Both the position numbers and the translations under genes were made by a program. The notes below the pieces were generated by a model. The model made no database searches. It had not been told where the DNA came from and saw nothing but the letters and a program-made list of their open reading frames with translations. This document shows, piece by piece, positions 22,241 to 34,199 of a stretch of 64,000 nt of DNA. Numbering within the stretch: position 1 is the first letter of the stretch; each line of letters starts with the position of its first letter. The stretch is from Brachyhypopomus gauderio (lineage: Eukaryota; Chordata; Actinopteri; Gymnotiformes; Hypopomidae), in NCBI RefSeq assembly GCF_052324685.1, contig NC_135219.1:23048316-23112315 (forward strand), read 5' to 3'.

Positions 22241-24297
22241 GTCTAAGGTTATAATGCTTCGAATCATTGTTATACCAGCATAGTATAATACTGATAATAC
22301 ATGTATATGGATTACAGATGTCATTTATCACTATTTTAGTACACCCCCAAACAATATAAACAAAACATTGTCATGCTGCTTTGCTGGCTTCTGATACCTC
22401 ATCTGGACTGCTGCCAAAGCATATATCTATTAATCTTTGTAATCTATGTAACATGGCTTCTTTAAGTATTGGGTATCACCTGGCCAGCGTTAAGCAGTGG
22501 TATGCAGCAGCAGTCTGTGTGATATAAGGAGTTTGTGCTTTGTACCTACTTCTGTTGGCAAGGACAATGTGAGCTTACAAGCAAGACTAGACTTGAATGT
22601 TTTATTGCAGTCAGTTGATTGTGCCAGCACCCTACTCCCCAGAATGCCAATCCCACATGCCAAAATATCCATTATCATAATCTATTATTATTTAAAATGC
22701 AGTATGATCTGCAGGTCTTAATTTCATATGCTGGTCTGAAGATTGAACGTGTCCTCTACAGTTCTGTCTGTGTTTCATGTCCAGGTTCAGTGGAGCCTCC
22801 CCAGCTCCACTCTCCAGGGTGGAGGAGAGAGAGAGTGGGGAGACTTCACGGGAGCAGCAGACATCTTCAACCCTTGCTCCCAGACATCTTCGAAGCAGCT
22901 AACCCCAGTGATGCTGGTAGAGGTGACTTATTGATGTTGGCTTTACTTTATATGTCATTGAAATACCTGTACAAAATGTAGAATTTATAATGTTGCATCA
23001 TTTGTTTTGTGTTAAAATATTGCTAAATACGATATTTGGGAACAAGGAGATCAGTTAGTCAGAAACTTCACTCAGGTGTCAAGTGAGCGGAGCTAAACTC
23101 ATGAGCATGGATGCCCTTTCCCACGCAGGTTTGCCCAAATCCAGCCGCTTGCTACCTGGGAACCCCCCCGGGTATTTCCTACTGCCCTCCTACCCTCTGG
23201 CCACTCTTCCGGGAGTGCAGCGAGATACAAGCCCTCGGCGCAGAGACCCGGGCCCGTGGAGGGACAGTACTGGTGAGTGCATGGCTACGTTGCTAAGAAC
23301 GTGCTAGGCACACACAGTGAGGCATGGCTGGTTATTTGGGTGCCCGCTTAAGTTAAGTTGGTCTTGCACTAAGCTTGTCTTGCACTTGTTCCCACGTCAG
23401 TGGTAAATTGATGAGCAGATCTAATTTTGTGGTCATATATTCTATATGAATTTAATTTTAACCAACAAATGTGCATATACGTAGATCATTTATAGTCACC
23501 ACTTGTCAAATGTACAAAATACTTAAATTCAAATTTGATGATCTTCATCTGACATGGTTTCACTCAGTAATGGAACAGTGTCTAGCAGAGGCGAGATGTG
23601 CTAGCCATTAGCAGAGCTAGGCTAATGTATCTACCAGTATCAGAATTAAAATAATTCTGAATTGTGCCAAAATAATTAAATTGAATCAAATTGTATTGAA
23701 ATGTAAGATTTCATGATGCAATAAACTAAAAGAATCACAACTAAGCTAAACTAAAACTGGGTCACACATATACTGAAGCTCTGATAAATGTCTTCCTGCT
23801 TCTGGGCTCACGGATGCCCTGCTTTCAGTTATTCAGTAGCTACTACTTCATTGTGCTGCCATTACATGAATTGTAGCAAGATGCATATGAGAAGTTGCCG
23901 TTCTCGGTCCATCTTGCTTGAATCATATTTCAGTGGTACTTTCAGATAAAGAAACATATGCAACGTAGTACTAAGGCACTGAGAAATGTTATGGTGAGGT
24001 AATTTCTGCTAATGTCCTTATTCACCCATGCAGGTGAAGTTGGCTCCAGCAGGTGTTCTAAACTGCCTGTGCTCACTTCACGCACGAGAGGGACCTCGTC
24101 AGGACTGATGAGACCTTCTCCGCCCACCTCCCCAGTGGAAGCCCTGCAGGAGGAGAAGCCTGGCAGGAACCTCCACCTGGACCTCGCCCTCATACATGAC
24201 CCAGATGAGGAGCCAGTGGACAAGGAGGAGGTCAGTAGGAACATATATCATGTTGTACATAGTTGGAGTATCTCAGTCTCAGATGCATTAGTTTAAC

Positions 24298-24400
24298 TAG
24301 TAAGTAAGTAAGTTTATTTATAAAGCACATTTTTTATGACGGAGTCAACCAAAGTGCTGTATAGAGGCTAAAAAGTACAATATATGCCCAACTCATAAAA
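24298..24400 (-). mobile_element. LINE/SINE 3' tail, minus strand
   Basis: GTAAGTAAGTAAGTTTATTT followed by ATAAAGCACATTTTTTATGA is the complement of a fish L2-like tail ending in a TTAC repeat. Intronic. The rest of the intron to 25486 shows only AT-rich sequence. Confidence 0.7.
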
Positions 24401-26129
24401 AAAACATGTAGAATTTTACATAGCATAAAACATTTAAAATACATACAAATACACCAACTGATTACACCAACTGATACAACATAACTGATAGATTTCTTTG
24501 GTTGCTGCCTGCAAATGTTACTCAAGTGTTGTACTTTCTGGATTTTAATGCATAAACACAGCATTGGTCCTAATATAAGCTGACAAACCTAACGTCTACA
24601 TAATAAAGGCCCTGTAGCATCCCAGTATTAAATCTGACCATGCATGCGATATGCTTTGCTTAGGTGTCCAAATATGATGAGATGATGTTTCCTTCTGCTG
24701 ATGCTACATTTGCGTTTATCTCAGTTGTTAAGGATATCAACATAGTCCTAGCACTATGAGAGGGAGCATTGTCTGGTTGAGAGTATCCATCTCCCTTTGG
24801 GTATATGGTGGCTGTGAATAAATAAATGAACCTAGTTAAGATATGAAGAGTTTGGTTCCAAAATGCTATATCCATTTTGATCAATTTGAGTAAAAATGTG
24901 TTTTCTTTAAGTGGTAGGCTGAAAACCACAGTTTTTTGTTTCAAACTATCAAATACCATACTAAGGTTAAAAAAACTCAAACGAATTAAATCAAGATTTT
25001 AATATTTAAAGATTTATTTTTAAAAAACAATTCATTTTTTCACAAAACGCAATAAATCCATGCCATGTTTTTTTCAAAATGTCTTATATATCCTTTGTCA
25101 TTAATAGAAATTTTTTTTGACTGAAAATGTGCAAAATACAATAATAAATAACTGTAAATTATACATCTTAATATAATAGTTTGACCATTGGGCCTAAAAA
25201 CACAAATTCATATAATATATAAATTAATATTATTATAATAACCCCGCTCCTAGCTTGGTTATGAACAACCCCCAGCAAACAGTGTTTGTACATGAGTCAC
25301 AGAGCTAAATCTTTTCCACGTTTGATAATTTTGCGAGCTAAATGTGCGCACTTTAGCCAGTGCATTTCGCGGCGATGTAACGATTCTCGGTTAGGGGCTG
25401 GATAGTATTGTTGTATGTACTTGTACTTGACGGATATAGTGGGTATGGGCAGTTGCACTTGGGCTGACAGACTCTTTATTTTTCAGATGATGAACTCCCT
25501 GCGCCTCTTGCGTAAAAGAGTGGCTAAGAAGCGGGCTAAGGTGAATGCGAGTGGCAGAGAAGCAATGTTGCCTCCACTCACCAAACCTGCTGGCCGAGAG
25601 CCACTCCGTGCCTTCAGGCCTGCCAAAGGTGAGCTCACTCTTTTGCTCTCCTGGAAATGGCATCCAAACCATTTGTTGCAGCAACAACAACAAAAAAAGT
25701 AAAAGAAAAAAGTATTAAAAAAGTAAAAACTGCTTTGAAAGCCCTATACTACAAACAAAAAGCCCCTGCTGATCCTCTTGTACATTGCTATACCTGCACC
25801 CATTAACATTGTTTTTCTGCACCATGAAGAAACCACTATGAAACCAGAAGTTATATTTGAGATTTTTGATAGAGTATGTGTTAATATGTATTGTGCTTTT
25901 CAGGATCTCAAGTGCAAAGCACCAGGGCGTCCCCTGCTGACGACATGTCTGAAGGAGTAATTGGCAGAGGTTGGAATTGGTTTGCTGTTAACACTGCATT
26001 ACACAACACAATGTTTTAAATCTAGTTCTCCATGTTGAATAATGTTTTGCTGTCTTCAGGCTGATTTGACCAAAGTTGAGCTGATAGCCCTAAAAGTCCT
26101 AGTCAGTTTGTTTGGGTTCTGGTAAAGTG

Positions 26130-26268
26130 TGAGTGTCTTTTGTTTTATGGTGCCTGTCATGCATTTATAGCAGTTAACACTTATTGGGACACTTGTAAAG
26201 CTGCATGGGGCAACAACTGTTGTAAAAAGCGCTATATAAATACATTTTGATTGATTGATTGATTGGTA
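26130..26268 (+). mobile_element. Short LINE/SINE tail in copy 1 intron
   Basis: TGTAAAAAGCGCTATATAAA followed by TACATTTTGATTGATTGATT is a standard fish LINE/SINE 3' tail. It is absent from the corresponding intron of copy 2 (29547), so it was gained by copy 1 or lost from copy 2. Confidence 0.75.
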
Positions 26269-27336
26269 TTCCTCTCTAGATGAACTCAAACCAGGAACTC
26301 CCCGGAAGGATCCCTACTCGCAGCAGACTTTACGGCCCTTCTCCAAACCAGACCTCGCTCTCGCTCAGAGCTTCAGTCTGCTTAGCTCTGATGACTGGTA
26401 AGTCACACCTGCAAAATTCTGAAGCATTTGGCTAGGGCAGGTTAAACAGCAAGTCATTTATGGTGTTCTGCATATATGGTAAGTATGCATGTATTTAGTG
26501 AAGTTTTTTCCTCTTTGTCCCTTTTCTTGTAGCATTTTTTCTTGCAGTAGCCGATGGTTACAGTGTGTGTCTATGTCCAATATCTTTATACAGGGAGAAG
26601 AAAATTGAAGGGTTGATGTTAATCCGTAGATTGGCTCAGCATCACTCTGATGTGCTTGGCAGCAGGCTTCATGAGGTCTGCATTGTTCTTATTCAAGAGG
26701 TAAGCCACTAGATTTGCTGACTGTGTATCGGTCTGAATTCTAAAATTGGCAGACACCATGAGCATGTACATATTACAGGTGATGTTGCTGACAAAGTCAA
26801 GTCAGAGTTAGCATAGCACTTTGAAATTCCTTTTTTATAAAAACATTTCTCATCTAATTGAAATTCAGATGGCATAGCTAACTGTAATTAGTGATTAAGG
26901 TATTTCCGCCTACATAACACATTGCAGTGGTGGATTATACTTATTACGATGGCGGTGGCAGTGTTGGATGTGGCTGAAACGAGCTGGAACGTCGTCTTTC
27001 CTGCAGGTGCTGCACCTGCGCCCTGCCGTGTCCCGCATGGCGGTGGTGTCCTTGAGGGAGTTGTACTCCAGCCTGCAGAAAGGGATGGACCAGGAAGTGG
27101 AGGCTACAGCTAAGGTCCTCCTCCACAAAGCAGCGGAGTCCAATGCCTTCATCAGGCAGGACGTGGACACAGCTCTGGACAGCATGGTGCAGAACTGCAC
27201 CCCCATTCGGAGCATGAACGCCCTTCTCGCTGGAGGACTCTGGTCAGTTAGCCTGCAGTGAGCTTTAAACTGAGGCTTTCAGATAATTTTTACTTCTCCA
27301 TTGTTCTTTCAAAATATTGCCCTGGCCTATATCAAT

Positions 27337-27739
27337 CAGGGTGGCCGCGGGTCCTTAAAAAGTCTTAAATGGTATTAAGTTTAATTTTTGTCAAATAAGG
27401 CCTTGAAAAGTCTTATTTTGTCTTAAATTTTCAACCAAAATATCTTAAATTTGCGGAGCTAAATTTAGGGAGGAATAATTCCGTCAGCCATGTGTTGAAA
27501 TTCGGAGGCGGATATCGGTAGATTCCAAATAAAATTAAATAGAATTCCAAATAAAATTAAAGCCAACTCGCAAGATCATACACGTTAAAATAAAGCACAA
27601 AAACTAATAATCAGTTAGTTTTTGTGCTTTATTTTAACGTGTATGTTCTTGCGAGTTGGTTTTAATTTTATTTGGAAAACAGTATTAAAAAGTCTTAAAA
27701 TGTCTAAATTTTCACTTGGTCAAACCTGTAAACACCCTG
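27337..27739. mobile_element. 403-bp DNA transposon-like insertion with internal hairpin
   Basis: Ends CAGGGTG and CACCCTG, flanked by TCAAT on both sides (27332-27336 and 27740-27744). Copy 2 of the exon block has a single uninterrupted ATATCAATATTT at 30653-30664. Inside is a large hairpin at 27547-27675 with arms near 60 bp. Superfamily uncertain: a 5-bp duplication is short for hAT. Confidence 0.85.
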
Positions 27740-29399
27740 TCAATATTTGTAGTTATTTATCCTCTTGTATATTCTTTTTATTGCGTTCCATCTCCGCTCT
27801 GCTGATCTAAACTGCCCTTCACACCACTTAAAGAATAGGCTAGTTAGCTAGCTCACAGAGGACATGCAAACATTTTCTGTTTAAAAATTACAGATGTACA
27901 CTAACTGGTGCAAACTAAGCCATCAAATAGAATATGATAATTTGATTGTGCACTTAGATCATACATAAGGGTATTAAGTTTCTTTATAGAAGCTAAAAGT
28001 TGTACTGTATACATTAATTGGATGGATTAATAGTTATTACCTTCTTTTTTTGAATGCCCTAATTGTTTTCCTTCTGTTTTCCTCAAAAGTCATCTGAATG
28101 CTGCAGTAAGAAAGTGTACTGCTCGGCACTTGGCTACTTTGGTAGAGAAGATTGGTGCAGAGCGAATTATTCCTGCAGTCTCCAAGTTGGCACAGGACTC
28201 TTCCCAAGAAACCAGGTTAGTACTGGGATCAGAACGAGGATTGTACAAGGCTTATTCAGTTTCCCAGATAGTAATAAATGGTCGGTGTGCTGTGAGTTAC
28301 GGGTCTCTCACTCACGGTTCTCTCCTGTTTTGGGGTCTGTTCTTTGTCTCAGGCGCTTGGGCCGGCGTATGCTGCTGTTCCTGTCCTCCCACCATGACTT
28401 TGATAAGATGGTGGAAAAGTACATCCCTGCCAAAGACCTGGCAACCATCAGGGACACTGTCCACACTCTGAAATCCAAGGTAGCGATTCATGTTTGGAAA
28501 CATGATGAGGATTTTTTATCCCATTCAGCCACTATGCCCCATGTTTACTCACTAAACAAAGCTTATTCACAAAACTTTTAGGTGAAACAGACTGCAATAA
28601 AAAAAAACCATCTAAACTGTGATGGTAGACATATATTGTAAACAAATAATAAAGTACAGGGCAGTGCGTGGCACCACACATTGTATTTACAGTAAGGCAT
28701 GCACAGTGTAGTCCCAGACCCAGTAGTTAAAGGACAGAGCATAGTTCAAAATGAACCGGCTTGAAACCTTTGGGATAGAATCAAAGTATGAAGCAATATG
28801 TGGACTTCAATATCATCACTCCATGTTTTGTGGTGATTTGTACGTGTGTATTCCCAGGAGAGGACAAAGGTGTCTAGGATTCCAAGATACAAGATGTGTC
28901 TCCCTCGTCTGGAGCAGCAAGAAGCTCCAGCCGCACAGGTGGAGCATCAGAACACGCAGCGAATGAAGCGCAGCCTTAGACACACGGTGAGGGACGTGAG
29001 CCCAGACGACGCGGCACCTCTGAAAGGTAACGGCTGACTTCGGCGAATGCTCCCCTCCTGTTTCTTGAGAACCTTACATTACCGCTTACCCGTGAACCTC
29101 TTTCCCATCAGACCTGCAGCTGAACAGTAGTCTTCCAGCACAGACTAAGACCGGTGTCATCCTGGATGATTTGCCCTCAAGCTCCAGAAACGCACGCACC
29201 CCCAGAAGTCCCGTCAAAAGTTTGAGTCCTCCGCTTCATCCCAGCCCCCCCACAGCTGTCCCTACTAAAAACATGCTGCCACGACGCAGACGAGGTACCA
29301 GACTGATCAGAGCACGTCCGTCCCTTTCAAACAGTTCTGATGAGTGTTGCCTGCTCTTCAGCACTTCATGTGTGATCACTGCACTTGCATGTAAATTGC

Positions 29400-32195
29400 T
29401 TTGCTGTTAACACTGCATTACACAACAATGTTTTAAATCTAGTTCACCACATTGAATAATGTTTTGCTGTCAGCCTTCAAGCTAATTTGACCAAAGTTGA
29501 GCTGGTAGCCCTAAAAGTCCTAGTCAGTTTGTTTGGGTTCTGGTATTCTTCTCTAGATGAACTCAAACCAGGACCTCCCAGGAAGGATCCCCACGAGCAG
29601 CAGACTTTACGGACCTTCTCCAATCCAGACCTCGCTCTCGCTCAGAGCTTCAGTCTGCTTAGCTCTGATGACTGGTAAGTCACGCCTGCAAAATTCTGAA
29701 GCATTTGGCTAGGGCAGGTTAAACAGCAAGTCATTTATGGTGTTCTGCATATATGGTAAGTATGCATGTATTTAGTGAAGTTTTTTCCTCTTTGTCCATT
29801 TTCTTGTAGCATTTTTTTCTTTCAGTAGCCGATGGTTACAGTGTGTGTCTATGTTCAATATCTTCATACAGGGAGAAGAAAATTGAAGGGTTGATGTTCA
29901 TCCGTAGATTGGCTCAGCATCACTCTGATGTGCTTGGCAGCAGGCGTCATGATGTCTGCATTGTTCTTATTCAAGAGGTAAGCCACTAGATTTGCTGACT
30001 GTGTATCGGTCTGAATTCTAAAATTGGCAGACACCATGAGCATGTACATATTACAGGTGATGTTGCTGACAAAGTCAAGTCAGCGATAGCAAAGTACTTT
30101 GAAATTCCTTTTTTATAAGAACATTTCTCATCTAATTGAAATTCAGATGGCATATCTAACTGTAATTAGTGATTAAGGTATTTCCGCCTACATAACACAT
30201 TGCAGTGGAGGATTATACTTATTACGATGGCGGTGGCAGTGTTGGATGTGACTGAAACGAGCTGGAACGTCGTCTTTCCTGCAGGTGCAGAACCTGCGCT
30301 CTGCCGTGTCTCGCATGGCGGTGGTGTCCTTGAGGGAGTTGTACTCCAGCCTGCAGAAAGGGATGGACCAGGAAGTGGAGGCTACAGCTAAGGTCCTCCT
30401 CCACAAAGCAGCGGAGTCCAATGCCTTCATCAGGCAGGACGTGGACACAGCTCTGGACAGCATGGTGCAGAACTGCACCCCCATTCGGAGCATGAACGCC
30501 CTTCTCGCTGGAGGGCTCTGGTCAGTTAGCCTGCAGTGAGCTTTAAACTGTGGCTTTCAGATAGCAACAACAGTCACAAGAAGCTAACAAAGCACTGATT
30601 TTGGCTGCTGTTTTTACTTTTCCATTGTTATTTCAAAATATTGCCCTGGCCTATATCAATATTTTTAGTTATTTATCCTGTTAAATATTATTTTTATTGC
30701 ATTCCACCTCCTCTCTGCTGATCCAAACTGCCCTTCACACCGCTTAAAGAATAGGCTAGTTAGCTAGCTTACAGAGGACATGCAAACATTTTCTGTTTAA
30801 AAAATACAGATGTACACTAACTGGTGCAAACTAAGCCATCGAATAGAATATGATAATTTGATTGTGCACTTAGATCATACATATGGGTATTAAGTTTCTT
30901 TATAGAAGCTAAAAGTTGTAGGCCTACTGTATACATTGATTGGATGGATTAATAGTTATTACCTTCTTTTTTTGAATGCCCTAATTTTTTTCCTTCTGTT
31001 TTCCTCAAAAGTCATCTGAATGCTGCAGTAAGAAAGTGTACTGCTCTGCACTTGGCTACTTTGGTAGAGAAGATTGGCGCTGGCCGCTTATTGTCTGGGG
31101 CGAAAGACGTCATAGCGAGAATTATCCCTGCAGTCTCCAAGTTGGCACAGGACGCTTCCCAAGAAACCAGGTTAGTACTGGGATCAGAACGAGAATTCTA
31201 CAAAGCTTATTCAGTTTCCCAGATACTAATCTTTTGCTGATTCTTTTAGTCTCCTAGTCTGATACTCTGAAGTCAGCAAATGCTGCTAAATTGTAGAGTA
31301 ATAGAAGCACTATCATGTTTTCTACACACAGACGGCCTTGTAAAATTGTGACCTGGTAAGATAAATGGTCGGTGTGCTGTGAGTTACGGGTCTCTCACTC
31401 ACGGTTCTCTCCTGTTTTGGGGTCTGTTCTTCGTCTCAGGCGCTTGGGCCGGCGTATGCTGCTGTTCCTGTCCTCCCACCATGACTTTGATAAGATGGTG
31501 GAAAAGTGCATCCCTGCCAAAGACCTGGCAACCATCAGGAACACTGTCCTCACTCTGAAATCCAAGGTAGTGATTCATGTTTGGATACATGATGAGGATT
31601 TTTTATCCCATTCAGCCACTATGCCCCATGTTTACTCACTAAACAAAGCTTATTCACAAAACTTTTAGGTGAAACAGACTGCAATAAAAAAACCATCTAA
31701 ACTGTGATGGTAGACATATATTGTAAACAAATAATAAAGTACAGGGCAGTGCGTGGCACCACACAGTGTATTTACAGTAAGGCATGCACAGTGTAGTCCC
31801 AGACCCAGTAGTTAAAGGACAGAGCATGGTTCAAAATGAACCGGCTTGAAACCTTTGGGATAGAATCAAAGTATGAAGCAATATGTGGACTTCAATATCA
31901 TCACTCCATGTTTTGTGGTGATTCGTACGTGTGTATTCCCAGGAGAGGACAAAGGTGTCTAGGAATGCGAAGATATAAGATGCGTCAGCCTCGTCTGGAG
32001 CAGCAAGAAGCTCCAGCCGCACAGGTGGAGCGTCAGAACACGCAACGAATGAAGCGTAGCCTTAGGCACACGGTCAGGGACGTGAGCCCAGACGACGCGG
32101 CACCTCTGAAAGGTAACTGCTGATTTCGGCGAACGCTCCCCTCTTGTATCTTGAGAACCTTACCGTACCGCTTACCCGTGAACTCTATCCCAGCT
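29400..32195 (+). repeat. TOG3 exon block, copy 2 (tandem intragenic duplication)
   Basis: Exons 29557-29674, 29872-29977, 30285-30520, 31012-31170, 31440-31566 and 31943-32112 repeat copy 1. The exon at 31012 keeps the full 159 bp (GAGRLLSGAKDVIARIIPAV). The exon at 31943 is 170 bp against 169 in copy 1: an extra base near 31964 (GGAATGCGAAG against GGATTCCAAG) shifts the frame to a stop soon after the exon starts. The counterpart of exon 29112-29294 is missing; similarity stops at about 32195. Confidence 0.9.
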
Positions 32196-34174
32196 GTGGA
32201 GTCATGCGTACCTCCTCCTCAGTTTGCCAGCAGGTGAATATTTAAACAGTTAATCAAAACAACAACAACAAAAAAGTGCATCCTGATTGGAACTGTTTGC
32301 AATTTTTGATGGTGTTGATGTTGGTTTAATTTGATTGCAGCCTTGTTCATTTTCTGTTTGGACACTATAACCCAATCCTTGTGTTTTCTCTCTTGTGTGT
32401 GTTCAGCAAAGACAGCAGCAGAGCACACATCCACAGCATTGCAGACAAGACAGAGTACGTCAAGCATCTCAAGGCCCTGCTGGGTTCAAAAGACTTCAGC
32501 GAGCCCATCAAGGGCATTGATCAGCTGGTGGCCCACTGCGAGGACAACCCATATATGGTCGTGGGCAACATGTTCCTGGTAACACATTTGAACTGAATTG
32601 ATTTTTAATGTTTTCAGTAGCTTTCAGAAGTGATCTGTATGGGGGGTCATACGTTGGAGAACATTAAATGCTGGCACATCTGAAGAAATGTCAAAAGCTC
32701 AGATGCTTCAGAGTAGAAAATATTACAACAATCAGTTTTAACTATTACAGTGGAGGGCAGTCGTGTCCATTGTTAGTGTGAGCTTGTTTTACAATGTATG
32801 TGAAGATTTCACCCAAGCGTATCCTTGAAATTGCATTAAACCAAAGAATCCAAGTGAATGACTTATGAAAAAATCAGTCGGTTGAAATGAAAGGGCTTGA
32901 AATCAAATCAGCTCCAGGGCTTAACGGCACTGATATGGTGAGTGCCTGATGAATGCATGGGCGGCTTGCTCTATACCTCTCTTCCTCTGCTACAGGTATT
33001 TGATGCTTTCAAAGCACGACTGCAAGGTTAACCTCTATGCCTTGGAGGCCTTACAGAAGATAATCACACTGCTCAGAGACAACCTGGTCCAAGTGGTCTA
33101 CATCTTAGTCCCAGCTATAGTGGACAATCACCTCAACTCCAAGAATAACGCCATCTACATGGCAACAATAGGTGCCATTCAAGCTCTCATCAATAACCTT
33201 GGTGGGTTATTTTCTCTCTTTACAAAACATCTTGAAGGACACATGCCACTGGGCTTTAGAAAAACAACAACAATGATTGTGTTCTGTTTTACCTTTGTAT
33301 CTTTTGATGAAAGGTTGCTAGGTTGGGGAAAAGGTTCACACAAATCAGTAAAAGAATGTTCTTGCTCTTTGGCTAGATGTTTGTGGTGCAGATCAAATGG
33401 AAATCTCCTTTCATATTAAGGCACAGTCCAATATAAAGAAAAAAATATTTCTGTAAGACTGACAGGAGATCTTGCATTATCTGACAGCAGATAGTTAAAT
33501 AATGGAGTTTACAGTGGATGTGCTTAGGCTCTTTTGTTCAATATACAGTGTCTAATCTTTTGTGGTTGTGTATACAGAAATATTCTACAAATTCAAATAC
33601 ATTATCAAAAAACAATTCTTTCAGAAAGTAATTCCACTGATATGCTAAGAGATGCCAGAGATAAAAAAAAGATAAAAGATATTTACCAGAAATACTATAA
33701 TTCCTATATTAATTAATAATATTTATAATATTGATAATAATCATTCCAGAGAGTTACCATAGTTACCAAATACTGTCACTTTAGTTGAATTAAATCTTTC
33801 TAGGTTAAAAAAATGCTTCTGTAATAACCCAGTGCTGTCCAGGGTTGATTTATTTATCTTTGTTCCTTTTAAATATTCTTTTTATAGAGCTGGTTAGGGA
33901 ACTCTACCCCTGCAAGCCACAACTGGTTGAGCAGAAGGTGCTTCCTCTGCTCTGGTACCTCCTGGGGACCTCCAGCAACAGTGGTACGGTCCACGGGAGG
34001 GGTAGAAGCGTGAGAGGGGCCACTGTCCACCTATGCCAAGCCCTTCATGCCCACATGGGTCCGGCGCTGCTGGACTGCGCTGCTTCCCAACCTTCCAATA
34101 TCCGCAAGAGCCTAAGAGAGTTTGTGAAGAACCTCCCGATCAACTGAGAGCTGCAAGCCAGACCTCCAGACCAA

Positions 34175-34180
34175 AATAAA
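34175..34180 (+). terminator. Polyadenylation signal of the TOGARAM2-like gene
   Basis: AATAAA 28 bases after the TGA stop at 34145-34147, in ACCAAAATAAAGCCC. Cleavage would be expected about 15-30 bases downstream. Confidence 0.6.
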
Positions 34181-34199
34181 GCCCAACATGGATTCTACT

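Larger units (their letters stand above)
20275..22415. repeat. Intronic tandem duplication carrying a chimeric exon
   Basis: A block starting TTTGGTGTAGAGTAGAGCAC recurs at 20285 and 21537, followed in both by the same GTGGGCACCTTGACNNCCCAC text and, further on, by TAATGCTTCGAATCATTG (20397 and 22252). The unit is about 1.25 kb. The second unit is interrupted by the hAT element 21630-22240. A third related stretch starts near 23575 (GTCTAGCAGAGGCGAGATGT) and continues into exon 5. Confidence 0.9.
25980..29400 (+). repeat. TOG3 exon block, copy 1 (tandem intragenic duplication)
   Basis: Exons 26280-26397, 26594-26699, 27007-27242, 28090-28215, 28353-28479, 28858-29026 and 29112-29294 all link in phase. 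They encode the TOG-type HEAT repeats (WEKKIEGLMLIRRLAQHHSD; VSRMAVVSLRELYSSLQKGM; HLNAAVRKCTARHLATLVE; RRLGRRMLLFLSSHHDFDKM) and a Ser/Arg/Pro-rich linker. The block begins and ends in phase 1. Compared with copy 2, the exon at 28090 lacks 33 bp (11 residues, the GRLLSGAKDV stretch conserved in the family), an in-frame loss inside a TOG helix region. Copy 1 also carries an extra 403-bp insertion at 27337. Confidence 0.9.
19371..34147 (+). pseudogene. togaram2: TOGARAM2-like (FAM179A) gene with internal duplication, probably decaying
   Basis: TOGARAM proteins are TOG-domain (HEAT-repeat) factors that bind tubulin and shape ciliary microtubules. Translation starts at ATG 19378 (MSFYPRTTDQPRPGQEQ). 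N-terminal exons, all phase-compatible, are 19371-19465, 19919-20053, 22785-22922, 23129-23272, 24034-24230, 25487-25628 and 25914-25969. They encode a Pro/Ser-rich region and the basic stretch SLRLLRKRVAKKRAK. Two TOG3 exon blocks follow (26280-29294 and 29557-32112), then TOG4 exons 32407-32578, 32996-33201 and 33888-34147. The end is FVKNLPIN and TGA. The TOG4 exon at 32996 reads VFDAFKARLQG and stops (33029-33031), while the family sequence KVNLYALEALQK continues in another frame. The conserved exon expected between 33201 and 33888 is not found. Identity as TOGARAM2 rather than TOGARAM1 is from memory of the family. Confidence 0.75.

Noticed and set aside
26060-26121. Apparent extra TOG exon (LTKVELIALKVLVSLFGF), conserved in both copies
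   Set aside because: Exon 25914-25969 ends in phase 1 and joins 26280 directly in frame, whereas adding this stretch would need another phase and creates a stop; conservation is explained by the recent duplication.
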